The notes: generated by a model not told the origin, from the sequence alone. 64,000 nucleotides of DNA from Bog-473 sp963706555 (GCA_963706555.1 OY970164.1:124001-188000); one strand, 5' to 3'; counted from the first letter of the stretch, positions 28,005 through 38,217 are shown. Translations and numbers: made by a program.

Positions 28005-28836
28005 ACGTGCACTTCCCGGAGCCGGTTGGGCACGCCTGTCGCATCGCCGAAAGTGAAGCGGCTTCGCTAGCACGGAAATGGGCACCTTCTGGAAATCGAG
28101 CAGGCCGCCTCTCCTCATGAACCGGGATTCGTTCGGCGCCACAGGGGGTTGTGTCGCCTCACCTCCGACCGCAGCGTGCGCCGCACGGTCACCTCAAAGT
28201 ATTCCCCGAACCTCCGGGCAGCGAATCTCGACCTTCGCGTGGTGAGCCCTCGAAGTCATGAACGACACTCTCTCTTGGCGAAAACCCCCACCACGGTCAT
28301 TTGTGCCTCCGAAGGCCCGCTACCTCATAGACTAAAAACTAATTCGGCCGTTTCGACCCCTGACTTGAGTTCCCCATCGCGGCCATACCAGAGCTTGCCG
28401 TCGGTCGGTTGACATATCGACTGGAAGAGGTAACATCATCAACAGATGCGTTGAGCTGTTTGCACATTTTGGGGAACTATGGTCGATAGATGGTTGAACA
28501 ACTATTATCCCGGCTGATGGTCCCGTCGTGGCCAAGCTTGGCGTTGTTCGGACACATGGCAAGATTCCATACTCCACTGCCTAAGCTTGACAGTATGGAC
28601 TGACGGGTGCGATGCCAGATGCTGGTCGGCTAGTGGGAATCCAGGTCAAATTGTCTGATGCCCTGTGCTTATACGCCCATGGCGGCTTATGCGATACGCG
28701 ACGACTTCAAGGACATCATGTCCCGACACGCGCTGGGAAATTCACACTTCAGCGCCAGATCGGTTCACTTACCACATGGACTTAGTCGCAGAATGACACG
28801 CTCTATTTGGACCCATAAACGCAGAAGGGCAGATCC
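28005..28836. other. Long intergenic region upstream of the P450
   Basis: No gene is supported in 832 bp. It contains a promoter with overlapping operator at 28409-28455. The remainder has no motif that I can name. Confidence 0.45.
28409..28455 (+). promoter_or_regulatory. Promoter with operator, site 4 (ATCAAC-AGATGC-GTTGAG)
   Basis: TTGACA at 28409-28414 and TAACAT at 28431-28436 (16-bp spacing) form a good promoter, and the inverted repeat 28438-28455 lies just past the -10, over the expected start of transcription. It points to the P450 gene about 390 bp on. Both half-sites deviate by one base from the consensus. Confidence 0.55.
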
Positions 28837-30057
28837 ATGATTGAGGTAGTCGATTTACCGGTCCTTGATTTAGGCAGTTTTGGCGTGGACCCGGATGCTG
28901 AGCTCAATCGTCTTCGTCCATTCGGACAACTGGCACGAAGCCTGCGAGGTGTCGAGGTTCTATCGCACAACCTCGCCGAGGAGGTGTTTCGCGACCCACG
29001 ATTTAGGACAAGTTCACGAGATGACTATACGGCCCAGGGTGCAACAAGCAACTTAGCGGAGTTTGTCGAGGATGGCGTCCTCCCATTTCTGCCCCTTGAT
29101 CGGCATCGACGGGTGCGTAAGGTATTCGCTCGTCCATTCGCCGTACGTCGAATCGCTCAGCACCGGTCGGTCATGGATGAAGTCGGCGAGCGACTCTTGG
29201 GTGAACTGCTGGAAGCCGGCCGAGGGGAAATGGTGGGTGAGTTCACGGAGCGATTCTCCGCTGAGGTACTGTGCCGGCTATTGGGAATCCCCGTCGTGGA
29301 TCTCCCCAAGTTTGTGGGTGCAGCGCTTGAGCTCCGACGAATGGTCCTTGTCCCTCTAGAGCCGCATATCCACGTCATCGAGAATTCGTTGAATATTCTA
29401 CATGATTATGCTGAAACTCTACTAAATGAGAGGCGGCGCTTTCCACAAGACGATTTTGTGAGCGCATTCATCGATGCGGAGAAGGAAGAAGGAAAGCTCA
29501 CCCCGAACGAGCTGATATGGGGAGTTGTCAATCTCCTTCTGGCCGGAATCGACACCACAACGTACCAACTTGCGTCCGCGCTCCAGGCATTCGTAGTCCA
29601 CGAAGTCTGGGATCGTCTGTGGAGCGAACCAGAAATGATTCCCGCGGCACTGCAAGAGGCGCAACGACTTGCGCCAGTCGCTACAAGTCTTGCCCGAGTA
29701 CCCAATGAAGATTTAGTGCTCGACGGAGTGCACCTGCCTGCTGGGCAGAATGTGAGAATAAATCTCGTCGCTGCGGGCCGGGACCCCGATTCGTTTGAAC
29801 GCCCAACGGTGTTCGACATCGATCGTCCGTTCCCGATCTTTGCTCTCGGGTTCGGTGCCGGAGTGCATCGCTGCATTGGAGAGACTATGGCGTGGCAGGA
29901 TATGGTGGTTGCGACCGAGCTTCTTACATCTCGCTTGGAGCACGTCACAATCGACGGATTCGTCGAAATGCACCTGTGGTCAGATACCCTCTTTGGCCCT
30001 GCGGTGCTTCCAATGCGCTTCGAGAAACGGAGCGCATTGGACGTTGTCTCTGAGTAA
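28837..30057 (+). CDS. Cytochrome P450
   Basis: A soluble bacterial P450 monooxygenase, 406 residues. It has the oxygen-binding helix AGIDTT (236-241), the ExxR pair E274/R277, and the haem loop FGAGVHRCIG (339-348) with C346 as the iron ligand. All key residues are present. It needs a ferredoxin and reductase, neither of which is encoded in the window. It is the only gene of its transcript and likely hydroxylates the pathway substrate. Confidence 0.95.
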   Translation: MIEVVDLPVLDLGSFGVDPDAELNRLRPFGQLARSLRGVEVLSHNLAEEVFRDPRFRTSSRDDYTAQGATSNLAEFVEDGVLPFLPLDRHRRVRKVFARPFAVRRIAQHRSVMDEVGERLLGELLEAGRGEMVGEFTERFSAEVLCRLLGIPVVDLPKFVGAALELRRMVLVPLEPHIHVIENSLNILHDYAETLLNERRRFPQDDFVSAFIDAEKEEGKLTPNELIWGVVNLLLAGIDTTTYQLASALQAFVVHEVWDRLWSEPEMIPAALQEAQRLAPVATSLARVPNEDLVLDGVHLPAGQNVRINLVAAGRDPDSFERPTVFDIDRPFPIFALGFGAGVHRCIGETMAWQDMVVATELLTSRLEHVTIDGFVEMHLWSDTLFGPAVLPMRFEKRSALDVVSE

Positions 30058-30227
30058 CCCCGAATCTCGCTCGGGCCTTCCGGGGCGTGATAAGACAGCC
30101 ATGAACCAGGGGTAATTCTGCGCGCCTTAAATCACGCCGGCAGACGCTCGTCGAGACTTGGGAGGTGAAGTACGTCGTGATACTCCCCTCAAGAAGTCAC
30201 GATAAGTGAGGCGAAATGCGCACCAAT

Positions 30228-31148
30228 TTATGACCACTCTAGGACCTCTTCAGCCGTTCGCCATAGAAGCCATTCCTTGTCGGTTGGCGAGATCTCGTCG
30301 GTGTTCAAGAGATAATGGAGGGCTTCAGCGTATGAGTGCTGACCCTCAAAGGTCTCCGGGATCACAAACCCGCCGGGGATTGATGTCGATGTGAAACCAA
30401 TTCTTCCGGCAAACTTCGACGCGTCGGACCCCCACATCAGTCGATCAACGCCAAACGTGTCGATCACGCGGTGAAGGTGAGGCCATACGTCTAAATAGGG
30501 ATACGGCTCGCGTGCGATGCTCGGGGCGCCAACAAACTTGACGAATATGTTCGGATACGGTGCAAGAGAGAGCAGATCGGGAATATCAGCAAATGGGTCC
30601 AAGCTGCCACGCGGCGCGCTGGGTGGTTGGAGGAGGCCGATCGCGTCGATGACGATCTTGAGCGTCTGGTAACGCGCCGCCACCTGGCCTGCAAGAGTCA
30701 GATCCCCCATTGTAGCCATGAACAGTGCCACTCCAGCTTGCTCACATGCGGCTAGTGCTCGGTCGTACAGACCGGCTCTCACTTGAGAATAACCCTCCCC
30801 CCTGAACCCCGGAGGAATAGCGCGTGGCAGGATGCGAAGACCGACCGTCGTTGGTTTGCGACACTGCTCCGCCACAAGTTCATCGATATTGGGCGCTTCT
30901 ATATCGAGACCCTGGGTGCCGCCGGGCGTCATCAAACAGACGACGGCGAACTTGTCGGGTGACTGGCTTGCTAGTTGTTCTGCCCACTCCAGGTCGTACA
31001 TAGGGTGCAGAACGGCACGATCGACACCGACGGCGCGCATGAACGCAAGCTCCACTTCGGTCAACACCTTACGGCGAGTGCCGATATCCTCGTCTCCCCA
31101 ATCAAGGCTGACAAAGGGCTCGTGCAACTGGGCATCGATTATGGTCAC
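30228..31148 (-). CDS. Amidohydrolase family 2 protein, short form
   Basis: The 306-residue protein starts TIIDAQLHEPF, where the usual HxH is reduced to a single QLH, and has the C-terminal RLMWGSDASKFAG with the conserved Asp. The middle reads ARYQTLKIVIDAIGLLQ and YPNIFVKFVG, as in amidohydrolase-2 lactonases and decarboxylases. It follows the binding-protein gene 31234-32433 on the same strand with an 85-bp gap, so it may be the second gene of that transcript. Confidence 0.85.
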   Translation of the reverse strand: MTIIDAQLHEPFVSLDWGDEDIGTRRKVLTEVELAFMRAVGVDRAVLHPMYDLEWAEQLASQSPDKFAVVCLMTPGGTQGLDIEAPNIDELVAEQCRKPTTVGLRILPRAIPPGFRGEGYSQVRAGLYDRALAACEQAGVALFMATMGDLTLAGQVAARYQTLKIVIDAIGLLQPPSAPRGSLDPFADIPDLLSLAPYPNIFVKFVGAPSIAREPYPYLDVWPHLHRVIDTFGVDRLMWGSDASKFAGRIGFTSTSIPGGFVIPETFEGQHSYAEALHYLLNTDEISPTDKEWLLWRTAEEVLEWS

Positions 31149-31233
31149 GAAATCCGCTCCATCTCTTGTGCTGAAGGAGACGGAGTAAGTCCCTCGCGTC
31201 TTCTCTCACGAGATCACCGTCAAAAGATGACTG

Positions 31234-32433
31234 TCACGTTCCCTGCGTAAGGCCGCTTGCCACCAGCACAGGTGCTCCTTTACTCGGCACCCAATGGTAG
31301 GCATAGTACGTAACCTTTGGGGAGTGGACTTTCTTCGTCCACTGGTATTGAGCCTGGACTCCCGTAAGGTCAAGGGAAACGCTTTCAAGACCCTTGACCA
31401 GGGCCTGGCCGCCGGTACAGTTCGCACCACATGCCTTCAGACCTGCGACCATGCCGACAGATCCCGCGTACCAAGCCTCCTGTTCCTGGACGTTCAGTTT
31501 GGCGACTGAGGTCACACCCTGTGACGCCAATGACTGGACGTACCCTTTTGCAGCACTTCCACTGCCTGGGGGACTTACATATTCAGTGCTGGAGGTGACA
31601 TAGACACTCGGGTTGGCAAGCGTGGAAAGGGTTGGATAGTCAAAAGTCGAACCGCTTCCGATGAAAATTCCCTTATAGCCGTCCTGGTCCATTGAACGGA
31701 CAAGTGAGGTTTGCTGCTCACTCGTGATGTCAAAGTTCACGACGTTTGGATTGGATGCTTCAAGGTTCGCGGCCACCGTCGATAAATCGATATCCGCAGG
31801 ACTCACGGTAGTTAACCCAGTTGTAGCCATTCCTGCAGCCTTTGCGCTGGCGACTGATTCACTGCCCCATTGGGCGGCTGCAGTGGTCTGGTCGGCAACC
31901 GTCGCGATCCGAATCTTCCCATGAACGAGCCGCTTCGCCAACTGAATGTCCGGTCGGACCTGACTCTGAAGCAAGGGAGTCAGGCTAAAGACGAAGGGGT
32001 CAGCGGTGAGGCTTTCCGACCCGGTCGAACACAGCAAAGGCACTTGGTGTGCATCCGTGATTTTTGCCACCACCGGACAGTTCGAATCAATGACTAGTCC
32101 AGTTATCGCAATCGCATGGTCCGCCGTGATGAGCTGCAACGCGTTGGTCGCATCGGTGCTTGGGTTGGCACCACTGTCAAGACTCACGAGCTTGAGCGGA
32201 TGACCGTTCACGCCCCCGTGTGCGTTTACATAGTGAAAGTAGCCCTGGTCGTCATGGACAATCTCGATTCCGTATTGGGCGACGGGCCCTGTGAGCGGAC
32301 CGGTAAACCCAATGACATAGGGGCTCTTTGCCGAAGAGGCATAAGAAGCGGGACTACTGACAAATGTAGTCGCCAGAAGCGCAACCCCAGCCAGCAACCC
32401 AGCGATGTTCAGCTGTCTCCTGCTTCCCCCCAT
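31234..32433 (-). CDS. Liv-type substrate-binding protein without adjacent permease
   Basis: The 399-residue protein from ATG 32433 has a signal peptide (LNIAGLLAGVALLATTFVSS) and the type I binding fold: YVIGFTGPLTGPVAQYGIEI, LKLVSLDSGANPSTDATNAL, VPLLCSTGSESLTADPFVF. GAGGAG lies just upstream of the ATG; the open frame to 32577 crosses an inverted repeat and is not coding. It probably feeds livHMFG, which has no binding protein of its own. A relic of a close relative is at 15392-15505. Confidence 0.9.
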   Translation of the reverse strand: MGGSRRQLNIAGLLAGVALLATTFVSSPASYASSAKSPYVIGFTGPLTGPVAQYGIEIVHDDQGYFHYVNAHGGVNGHPLKLVSLDSGANPSTDATNALQLITADHAIAITGLVIDSNCPVVAKITDAHQVPLLCSTGSESLTADPFVFSLTPLLQSQVRPDIQLAKRLVHGKIRIATVADQTTAAAQWGSESVASAKAAGMATTGLTTVSPADIDLSTVAANLEASNPNVVNFDITSEQQTSLVRSMDQDGYKGIFIGSGSTFDYPTLSTLANPSVYVTSSTEYVSPPGSGSAAKGYVQSLASQGVTSVAKLNVQEQEAWYAGSVGMVAGLKACGANCTGGQALVKGLESVSLDLTGVQAQYQWTKKVHSPKVTYYAYHWVPSKGAPVLVASGLTQGT

Positions 32434-32497
32434 TAGGCCACTCTCCTCGTACTCAGCCTTTGGCTGTAACTCATGTCTTCCAATTAGGACGTTGCAT

Positions 32498-32556
32498 AAC
32501 GTATTGCCCCCAGATCGTTTTGTCAACCCTCTTGTTGACAAAACGATCTGGGGGCA
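32498..32556 (-). promoter_or_regulatory. Operator-promoter, site 5, inside a 52-bp perfect inverted repeat
   Basis: GTCAAC-CCTCTT-GTTGAC (32522-32539) is the core of a longer repeat with 23-bp perfect arms (32505-32527 and 32534-32556) and a 6-bp centre. On the minus strand TTGACA, 17 bp, then TACGTT (32503-32498) faces the binding-protein gene at 32433. The outward extension of the arms covers the whole promoter spacer. Confidence 0.72.
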
Positions 32557-32708
32557 GCCGCGAGAAGGGTCGACCATCTGGGTTGCGCTTGGTCACATGA
32601 CTCGGGCGAGCACGTCTGAATCGAAACTTTTGAATCGGCTGGTGCCGTGACCACCAGCCTCGGGGGCGCGCCCACCACCTGTGCGGCCGGATCGCCGCAA
32701 ACTTGCCG

Positions 32709-33087
32709 ATGGCTACTCGTGTCAAGATGCGCCGGCTCTCCGATGAGGAGGCAGGCAGCTCCAGCGGATCGTGCGCCGGCGCAGCGGAAAGAGCGACAAG
32801 TCGATCGTTATGTGGCGTCGGGCTCTGGTCGTCCTCGCTGGGCTGGGGTCAATGACGTGGCGGCGATCGCCCGATTGGTCCCGAGCAGCCCCGACCGGTC
32901 GCCAGAGATGAACACTCCTTCAACAAGAAGGGGTGCATGCGCAGGACCCTCAGTGGGCGGGTTGCCGTCCCCGCCGGATAACGACTGAGGAGCGCCCGCT
33001 GATCGTCAAGACGGCCATCAAGCGCCCGCGGAGCCATGGCCAGCCCGAAGCCGCATGCCCACCTAGCTCCTGGTCAAGATCGCGTAG
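32709..33087 (+). pseudogene. Decayed IS630-family transposase, N-terminal part
   Basis: Scattered frames read RRLSDEEAGQLQRIVRRRSG followed by VMWRRALVVLAG, and after frame changes TTEERPLIVKTAIKRPRSHG and SWSRSR. This matches the N-terminal helix-turn-helix region of IS630-type transposases (R-I-x-D-E-E-G...W-R-R-A-x-x-V...P-x-x-H-G-x-P-x-S-x-W-S). Several frameshifts and a stop inactivate it, and the catalytic DDE half is absent. Confidence 0.7.
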
Positions 33088-33207
33088 ATTTGGGCTCTTC
33101 TATACGCCAAATCGACTCGCTGTCCTCGTCGAGCGACAGTCAACGGTTTGTTGCCTAATCAAACTCTCCCTCCGCCTAAGCCTCCTTCTCGACTCTCGAT
33201 TGCCAAG

Positions 33208-34275
33208 TCAGCCGTCCTTTGTCGGGGGACCATCGATGCCGAGAATTGCTTTGTCGATCTGTGGCGCGGCACCATCGTCCTTTGGCCGCACGCCGAGCTT
33301 GACATGAATGTCGTGGGGATGCCAGAAGTAGGGCTCGCTCACGTTGTCCAGCAGCCGGACATGCTCCTCGTCGAGGCGCCATCCAAGCGCACCAAGATTA
33401 TCCTCCAGTTGTTCCACTGTTCGGATGCCGAGGATTGGTGCCGTGACGCCGGGCTTGTGAAGAACCCAATTAAGCGCAACCTGAGCCCGCGAGTATCCAA
33501 TATCGGCCGCCACGTCACCCACGACATCGGCAATCGCTATGTTGCGCGCGGTCATTAAGTGCGGAATGAAGAGCACCGAAGGCGTCTCACCTCCTGCCCG
33601 CGTTCCGCTCCCTGGCGGTTCGCCGTACTTATACTTTCCTGTGAGTACACCGCCACCCAGCGGGGAATATGGCAACAATGCGAGGCCCTCGCTGCGGCAA
33701 AGAGGAATGAGCTCCACCTCTGCCTCACGCGCAATGAGCGAGTACGACGGCTGGATCGATACGAAGGGCTCCCATCCGCGCAGGGCCGAGAGGCCTAGAG
33801 CCTTGGCCATGTGCCAAGCCGCGTAATTGCTCGCGCCGATGTACCGGACCGTGCCCTGGTGCACCAGATCATTCAGCGTCGAAAGGATCTCCTCGAGCGG
33901 AGCCTGCGTGTCCCAGGTATGGATCTGGTACAGATCAATCCAATCCGTCCGTAGTCGCCGAAGCGACGTATGTATCGCATCCAAGATATGACGCCGGGAT
34001 GGCCCGGAGTCAACCAAACGGTCACTCGTGGGAAACCCGCACTTTGTCGCAAGCACGATCCCGTCCCGCCGAGATCCCAGGACCCGCCCTAGGACTGTCT
34101 CGGAGGCGCCTCCCCCATACACGTCGGCGGTGTCGACGAAGTTCCCTCCAAAGTCCAAGTACCCGCCGAGAATCCTCTCGACCGCATTTTCGTCCACCTC
34201 CCGGCCTAAGGTCAGGCCGCCAAGGCCGACCTCGGAGACCATCAATGCCGTACTGCCAAAACGTCGTGCGTCCAT
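33208..34275 (-). CDS. Aldo/keto reductase
   Basis: A 355-residue NADPH-dependent (beta/alpha)8 oxidoreductase. It contains the catalytic tetrad D48 and Y53 (FVDTADVYGGG), K78 (LATKCGF) and H119 (YQIHTWD), and a C-terminal cofactor loop around VTAPILGIRTVEQLEDNLGA. It likely reduces or oxidises a carbonyl intermediate. It stands alone between an IS630 relic and the aldehyde dehydrogenase. Confidence 0.93.
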   Translation of the reverse strand: MDARRFGSTALMVSEVGLGGLTLGREVDENAVERILGGYLDFGGNFVDTADVYGGGASETVLGRVLGSRRDGIVLATKCGFPTSDRLVDSGPSRRHILDAIHTSLRRLRTDWIDLYQIHTWDTQAPLEEILSTLNDLVHQGTVRYIGASNYAAWHMAKALGLSALRGWEPFVSIQPSYSLIAREAEVELIPLCRSEGLALLPYSPLGGGVLTGKYKYGEPPGSGTRAGGETPSVLFIPHLMTARNIAIADVVGDVAADIGYSRAQVALNWVLHKPGVTAPILGIRTVEQLEDNLGALGWRLDEEHVRLLDNVSEPYFWHPHDIHVKLGVRPKDDGAAPQIDKAILGIDGPPTKDG

Positions 34276-34807
34276 GTCTCAAGGGGCTGGGAGTCATGGG
34301 AACTCCGTTGCCCTACTCCTTTCATTCGGATTCCAATCTCGATCCCACGCAGTGAGCGACTTTGAAACATCAGAAAGGCATCGAGATCCCGCAGCCAGGA
34401 TCGATGGTCACGGTCATGGTATTGATGACTAGTTAGGAAGTCAACAGCTTTGTGGAATAACCCTTACATTCCGATGCCCCTGCGACCTGCATCGATCGTG
34501 TAGAGGGAGTGACATTCGACATCTGTCGGTGCAAGTTCGAGCCCTACCTGCATCTCGACTTCTAGTAGGACGTCTCGACCGCGGATGAAAGAAGGGCCGT
34601 GGTACCGGACCGGTTCGAGTGACGTTGAACATTTGGATCCAGTTCAAGGGTCTTGCTCTACGGCGTAGCAGTGGATCTGCATTCGAGTGGCACTCCGCAA
34701 CCGGACCATGTTGGCCTCGCCTCAATGACAGAACTATTCCGGCTCGAACGACGCCAACCGCCGTAGGTAGCAGAACAATAGGACTAACTTAGGGCGCTCG
34801 TGTTTGT
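34276..34807. other. Intergenic, nothing recognised
   Basis: No gene was found in this 532-bp gap between the aldo/keto reductase and the aldehyde dehydrogenase. A lone GTCAAC at 34440 has no partner half-site. Confidence 0.4.
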
Positions 34808-36265
34808 TCATTCCGCCGCTGGGGTCGAAGGAGTCGGACCTTGGACACCGATCGTCTTGGTCTCCATGTATTCAGCAATGCCTTCCGGGCCGAATTGCCG
34901 CCCGATACCGGAGTCTTTGTAACCGCCGAACGGGAAGGCAACATCACACCCGATGCAGTTCACCCCAACCGTCCCGGACCGGATACGGCCGGCGATCTCC
35001 ACGCCATGCTCAAGGTCGGCGCTCCACACCGCCCCCGCCAAGCCGTAGTCCGAGTCGTTGGCGATGCGCACGGCGTCCTCGATATCGCGGTAGGGGATCA
35101 CGCTGGCGACGGGACCGAATATCTCCTCACGCGATGAGCGCATGTCGTTCGTTGCTCCGACAAGCAGGGTCGGCTCGACGAACCAGCCCCGATCGAACTG
35201 CGCGGGCCGTCCACCACCAATGGCGACCTCAGCTCCTTCCTGCTGGGCGAGGTGGATATAACCCTCGACTCGATCTCTCTGGCGCTCGGCGACCAAAGGG
35301 CCGACATCGGTTTGGTAATCAAAAGGGTCGCCGACGACGACGACCCGCAACCGGTCACACAACGCGTCGACGATCTCGTCGTGGCGAGCGGCCGGGACGA
35401 GAATTCTCGTCCACGCCGCGCAGGCTTCACCATTGTTAAATAGCATGCCCCCGCTTAGCACACTTTGCGCGATCGCCTCGATGTCGACATCGTCCAGAAG
35501 TATGGCAGCCGACTTGCCGCCGAGTTCGAGGTGTGCCCGCCTAAGCCGCTCTCCACAGATGGCAGCGATGCGCCGACCGGCGAGCGTGCTACCGGTGAAG
35601 GTCACGAGGTCGACGTCAGGGTGGCGGACGAGCTCTTCGGAGACCTCGCGTTGAGCTGCCACCACGTTGAGAACTCCAGGGGGAAGCCCGGCATCAGCGA
35701 ACGCCTCAGCCAGCGGATAGGCATCGAGTGGCGTTTCGGGAGCGGGCTTTAGCACCATCGTGCACCCCGCGAGCAATGCCGGAAGGACCTTGGATAGGTT
35801 GAGACGAAGAGGAGAGTTCCACGGGACAATGGCGCCCACCACCCCGACCGGCTCATGAACGATGCGGGCCCGAGCACCCGTGAAGGACGTCCGCATCAAT
35901 GGCACCGGCAGATCGAGCTCGCAGTGATAGGCAAAGTCGGGAATCGAATCTTGGTACCCGTTTCTGCGGAGCGTCCCATTCTCGGCGGTGACGAGGTCAC
36001 CCAGCTCCTTCACGTTCGCTTCGAGGATCTCTCCAGCTCGTGCGAGGACCACCTTCCGTTCGTCGACGCTCATTCGCGGCCATGATCCGTCGTCGAAAGC
36101 CCTGCGGGCAGCCGCCACGGCCGCCGCAATGTCCGCAGCGTCGCCCAAAGGTGCCCGTCCAACCAGTTCGCCGGTGGTTGGCGAGTGCACCTGGATGGTC
36201 TCGCAGCTTTGGGGAACTCGCCACTCGCCTCCGATAAAAAACCGATCCTGTTCGATTACCTTCAT
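34808..36265 (-). CDS. Aldehyde dehydrogenase
   Basis: An NAD(P)-dependent aldehyde dehydrogenase of 485 residues. N150 (PWNSPL), general base E247 (LELGGKSA) and nucleophile C282 (NNGEACAAWTR) are all present, along with the VTFTGSTLAGRRI cofactor loop. ATG 36265 follows GAGGAG; the longer frame to 36328 lacks similarity. It probably converts an aldehyde produced by the P450 or SDRs to an acid ready for CoA activation. Confidence 0.95.
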   Translation of the reverse strand: MKVIEQDRFFIGGEWRVPQSCETIQVHSPTTGELVGRAPLGDAADIAAAVAAARRAFDDGSWPRMSVDERKVVLARAGEILEANVKELGDLVTAENGTLRRNGYQDSIPDFAYHCELDLPVPLMRTSFTGARARIVHEPVGVVGAIVPWNSPLRLNLSKVLPALLAGCTMVLKPAPETPLDAYPLAEAFADAGLPPGVLNVVAAQREVSEELVRHPDVDLVTFTGSTLAGRRIAAICGERLRRAHLELGGKSAAILLDDVDIEAIAQSVLSGGMLFNNGEACAAWTRILVPAARHDEIVDALCDRLRVVVVGDPFDYQTDVGPLVAERQRDRVEGYIHLAQQEGAEVAIGGGRPAQFDRGWFVEPTLLVGATNDMRSSREEIFGPVASVIPYRDIEDAVRIANDSDYGLAGAVWSADLEHGVEIAGRIRSGTVGVNCIGCDVAFPFGGYKDSGIGRQFGPEGIAEYMETKTIGVQGPTPSTPAAE

Positions 36266-36499
36266 TCGCTCCTCACTTTCATTTCGCCGTGATTCATACT
36301 GCGCCGACGGCGGGGGTCCAGCCGGCAAACGCAGCGAAGCTGACTGGGCCGTAGAACATGCCCGTCAAATCGTGCGTCGCCATTGTGCCATCGTGTGCGA
36401 CGTCCGAACGCGGGCAGAAAGTTGCTCGTTCGCGACAACCATTGCCTGGGGAACAGCCCACCGATGCAGTGTGGGAGCTCCAGGAGAACGACACCAGAT

Positions 36500-36653
36500 C
36501 CACACTCCAGCGCCCGAGACACTGCCCGGCTCCAGTGACGATCACAACCTGGCCGAAACACCCACGGGTCCTTACTGCTTCCATCATTAACCGTGCGCTG
36601 GGGCGAGCCGGCTCATCGAAATTCTGATACCGGCCCTTGCTACGTAAATCCAT
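36500..36653 (-). pseudogene. Possible SDR fragment
   Basis: A minus-strand frame contains GQVVIVTGAGQCLGR, the start motif of short-chain dehydrogenases, followed by unrelated sequence. It is too short to be functional and is read as a relic. The rest of 36266-36689 holds nothing I can support. Confidence 0.45.
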
Positions 36654-36689
36654 CTCGACTTGAGAAGAGATCGTGGTGATCTGGTGGGG

Positions 36690-37760
36690 CTACGCAAAGG
36701 CCGGAATGACTTCTTCACCGATCAACCTGATGCAATCTCGGACTTCGTCGCAGTGCATGTCTCGGAACTGAACATGGCAGAGCAAACGGTCCACACCAAT
36801 AGATTCGTACCGCTTGGCTACCCGGATGCAGTCATCAGGGTCCCCGACCATAATCATGTCGCGATCCGTGAGATATTCGAAAGAGAACTTTTCGTAGTCG
36901 ACGCCAACGAACCGCTCGTAATACTCATAGCTCGATCCCGGTCTAGTCTCCATGGTGGACAAGAGGTCGATGTGGTCTCGCTGGTATGCCATGATCCCTT
37001 TCTCTGCACGTAGCCTGGCTTCTTCTCGAGAGTCAGCGCAGTGCGACATGGAAAAGACAGCCGTCTCGTTGTTGACATAACGGCCGATAGGTTGGGCCGT
37101 CTTGATCTCTTCTCGATATAGGGTGATCCTTCGCTCGACCTCCTCCACGGCGAGCGCCAGCGTGAAGGAGAGCAAACCCAGCCCGAACCTTCCGGCGAGT
37201 TCGTGGGTGGCCGGGCTAGTCGCGGACACCCACAGGGGTGGGTGAGGCGCTTGGAGCGGCTTCGGTATGACAGGTCGCCCGGGGATATCGAAGAACTGGC
37301 CGTGATGCTCAACGCTCGGGTTCGTCCACGCATCGACGATCAACCGAAGCGACTCCTCCCACATCTCCCGCGTCTGAGAAGGGTCAATGTTGAAACCTCC
37401 CAGCTCAGGCAACGTCCCGGAGCGCCCAGTGCCGAACTCCAGTCGACCGCCGGAGAGGAGATCAAGGGTGGCCGCTTGCTCAGCAGCCCGGATCGGATGG
37501 TTATAGGGATATGGCAACAAGCGAACCCCGTGGCCGATCCGAATCGTCTCGGTGGTGGCTGCGATGAACGACAGCAGCACCTCGGGGGCAGAAGCGTGGG
37601 AGAAACCTTTAAGGAAGTGGTGCTCGACCGACCAAACAGATCGAAAGCCCACCTCCTCGGCTAGCTTCACTTGGTCAACGATGGCAGCCAGGGCCAGTGC
37701 TTCAGCAGGAGGATCTATTCCATGCGGCATTTGCCACTCGTAGAGCAGTCCGAATTCCAT
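36690..37760 (-). CDS. Luciferase-like flavin monooxygenase (LLM class)
   Basis: A 356-residue (beta/alpha)8 oxidoreductase of the bacterial-luciferase family, using FMN or F420. It starts MEFGLLYEWQMPHG and has FRSVWSVEHHFLKGFSHASA, IRIGHGVRLLPYPYNHPIRA and GRLEFGTGRSG, all typical of the group (the EHH motif follows the substrate pocket). An operator-promoter precedes it by 94 bp. It is probably an oxygen-inserting step of the pathway. Confidence 0.92.
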   Translation of the reverse strand: MEFGLLYEWQMPHGIDPPAEALALAAIVDQVKLAEEVGFRSVWSVEHHFLKGFSHASAPEVLLSFIAATTETIRIGHGVRLLPYPYNHPIRAAEQAATLDLLSGGRLEFGTGRSGTLPELGGFNIDPSQTREMWEESLRLIVDAWTNPSVEHHGQFFDIPGRPVIPKPLQAPHPPLWVSATSPATHELAGRFGLGLLSFTLALAVEEVERRITLYREEIKTAQPIGRYVNNETAVFSMSHCADSREEARLRAEKGIMAYQRDHIDLLSTMETRPGSSYEYYERFVGVDYEKFSFEYLTDRDMIMVGDPDDCIRVAKRYESIGVDRLLCHVQFRDMHCDEVRDCIRLIGEEVIPAFA

Positions 37761-37828
37761 TTTGTCTCTTTCCTGCGGCTAGCACCTCGACTCTGAGGAT
37801 TGACTACTCCGTTGAGTGATTCATACGC

Positions 37829-37871
37829 ACTATCGTGTGGAGATGAGCCGTCTGTCAACCTATTTGTTGAC
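37829..37871 (-). promoter_or_regulatory. Operator-promoter, site 6 (GTCAAC-CTATTT-GTTGAC)
   Basis: The inverted repeat is 37854-37871. On the minus strand TTGACA is followed after 18 bp by GATAGT (37834-37829), about 70 bp before the luciferase-like gene. No other feature was found in 37761-38217. Confidence 0.72.
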
Positions 37872-38217
37872 GAGTCATGCTTTCTCCTCTTCATAACTGC
37901 GGATGAACGAAGCGTCGACCCAAGCCCTTGGGGATGGTCCGGATCGGCGGAGGTGATTAGCCGGCAAGCCCGTTCTTCGGCGACAACGCCGCGATGTTCG
38001 GCCATACCCTGTTCGATAACGACGGATTCAAAACCGGAGATGCGCGCCGTGACCGAACAACTGGGACAATGTGCGAGACGGCTCCTCGTTGAGGACCAAA
38101 ATATGGATTCAATTTGGGCCAGGGCCACTTCAGTGTCGAAGAAAACTCAGAGTCAGTCATCCCCCGCATCGCCACCAAAAGACGACGACGACAGATGGAT
38201 CTAGATCTTAAATTAGC

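Noticed and set aside
33131..33148. GTCAAC...GTTG near 33131
   Set aside because: The spacer is 5 bp and the right arm ends GTTGCC, so it does not fit the operator.
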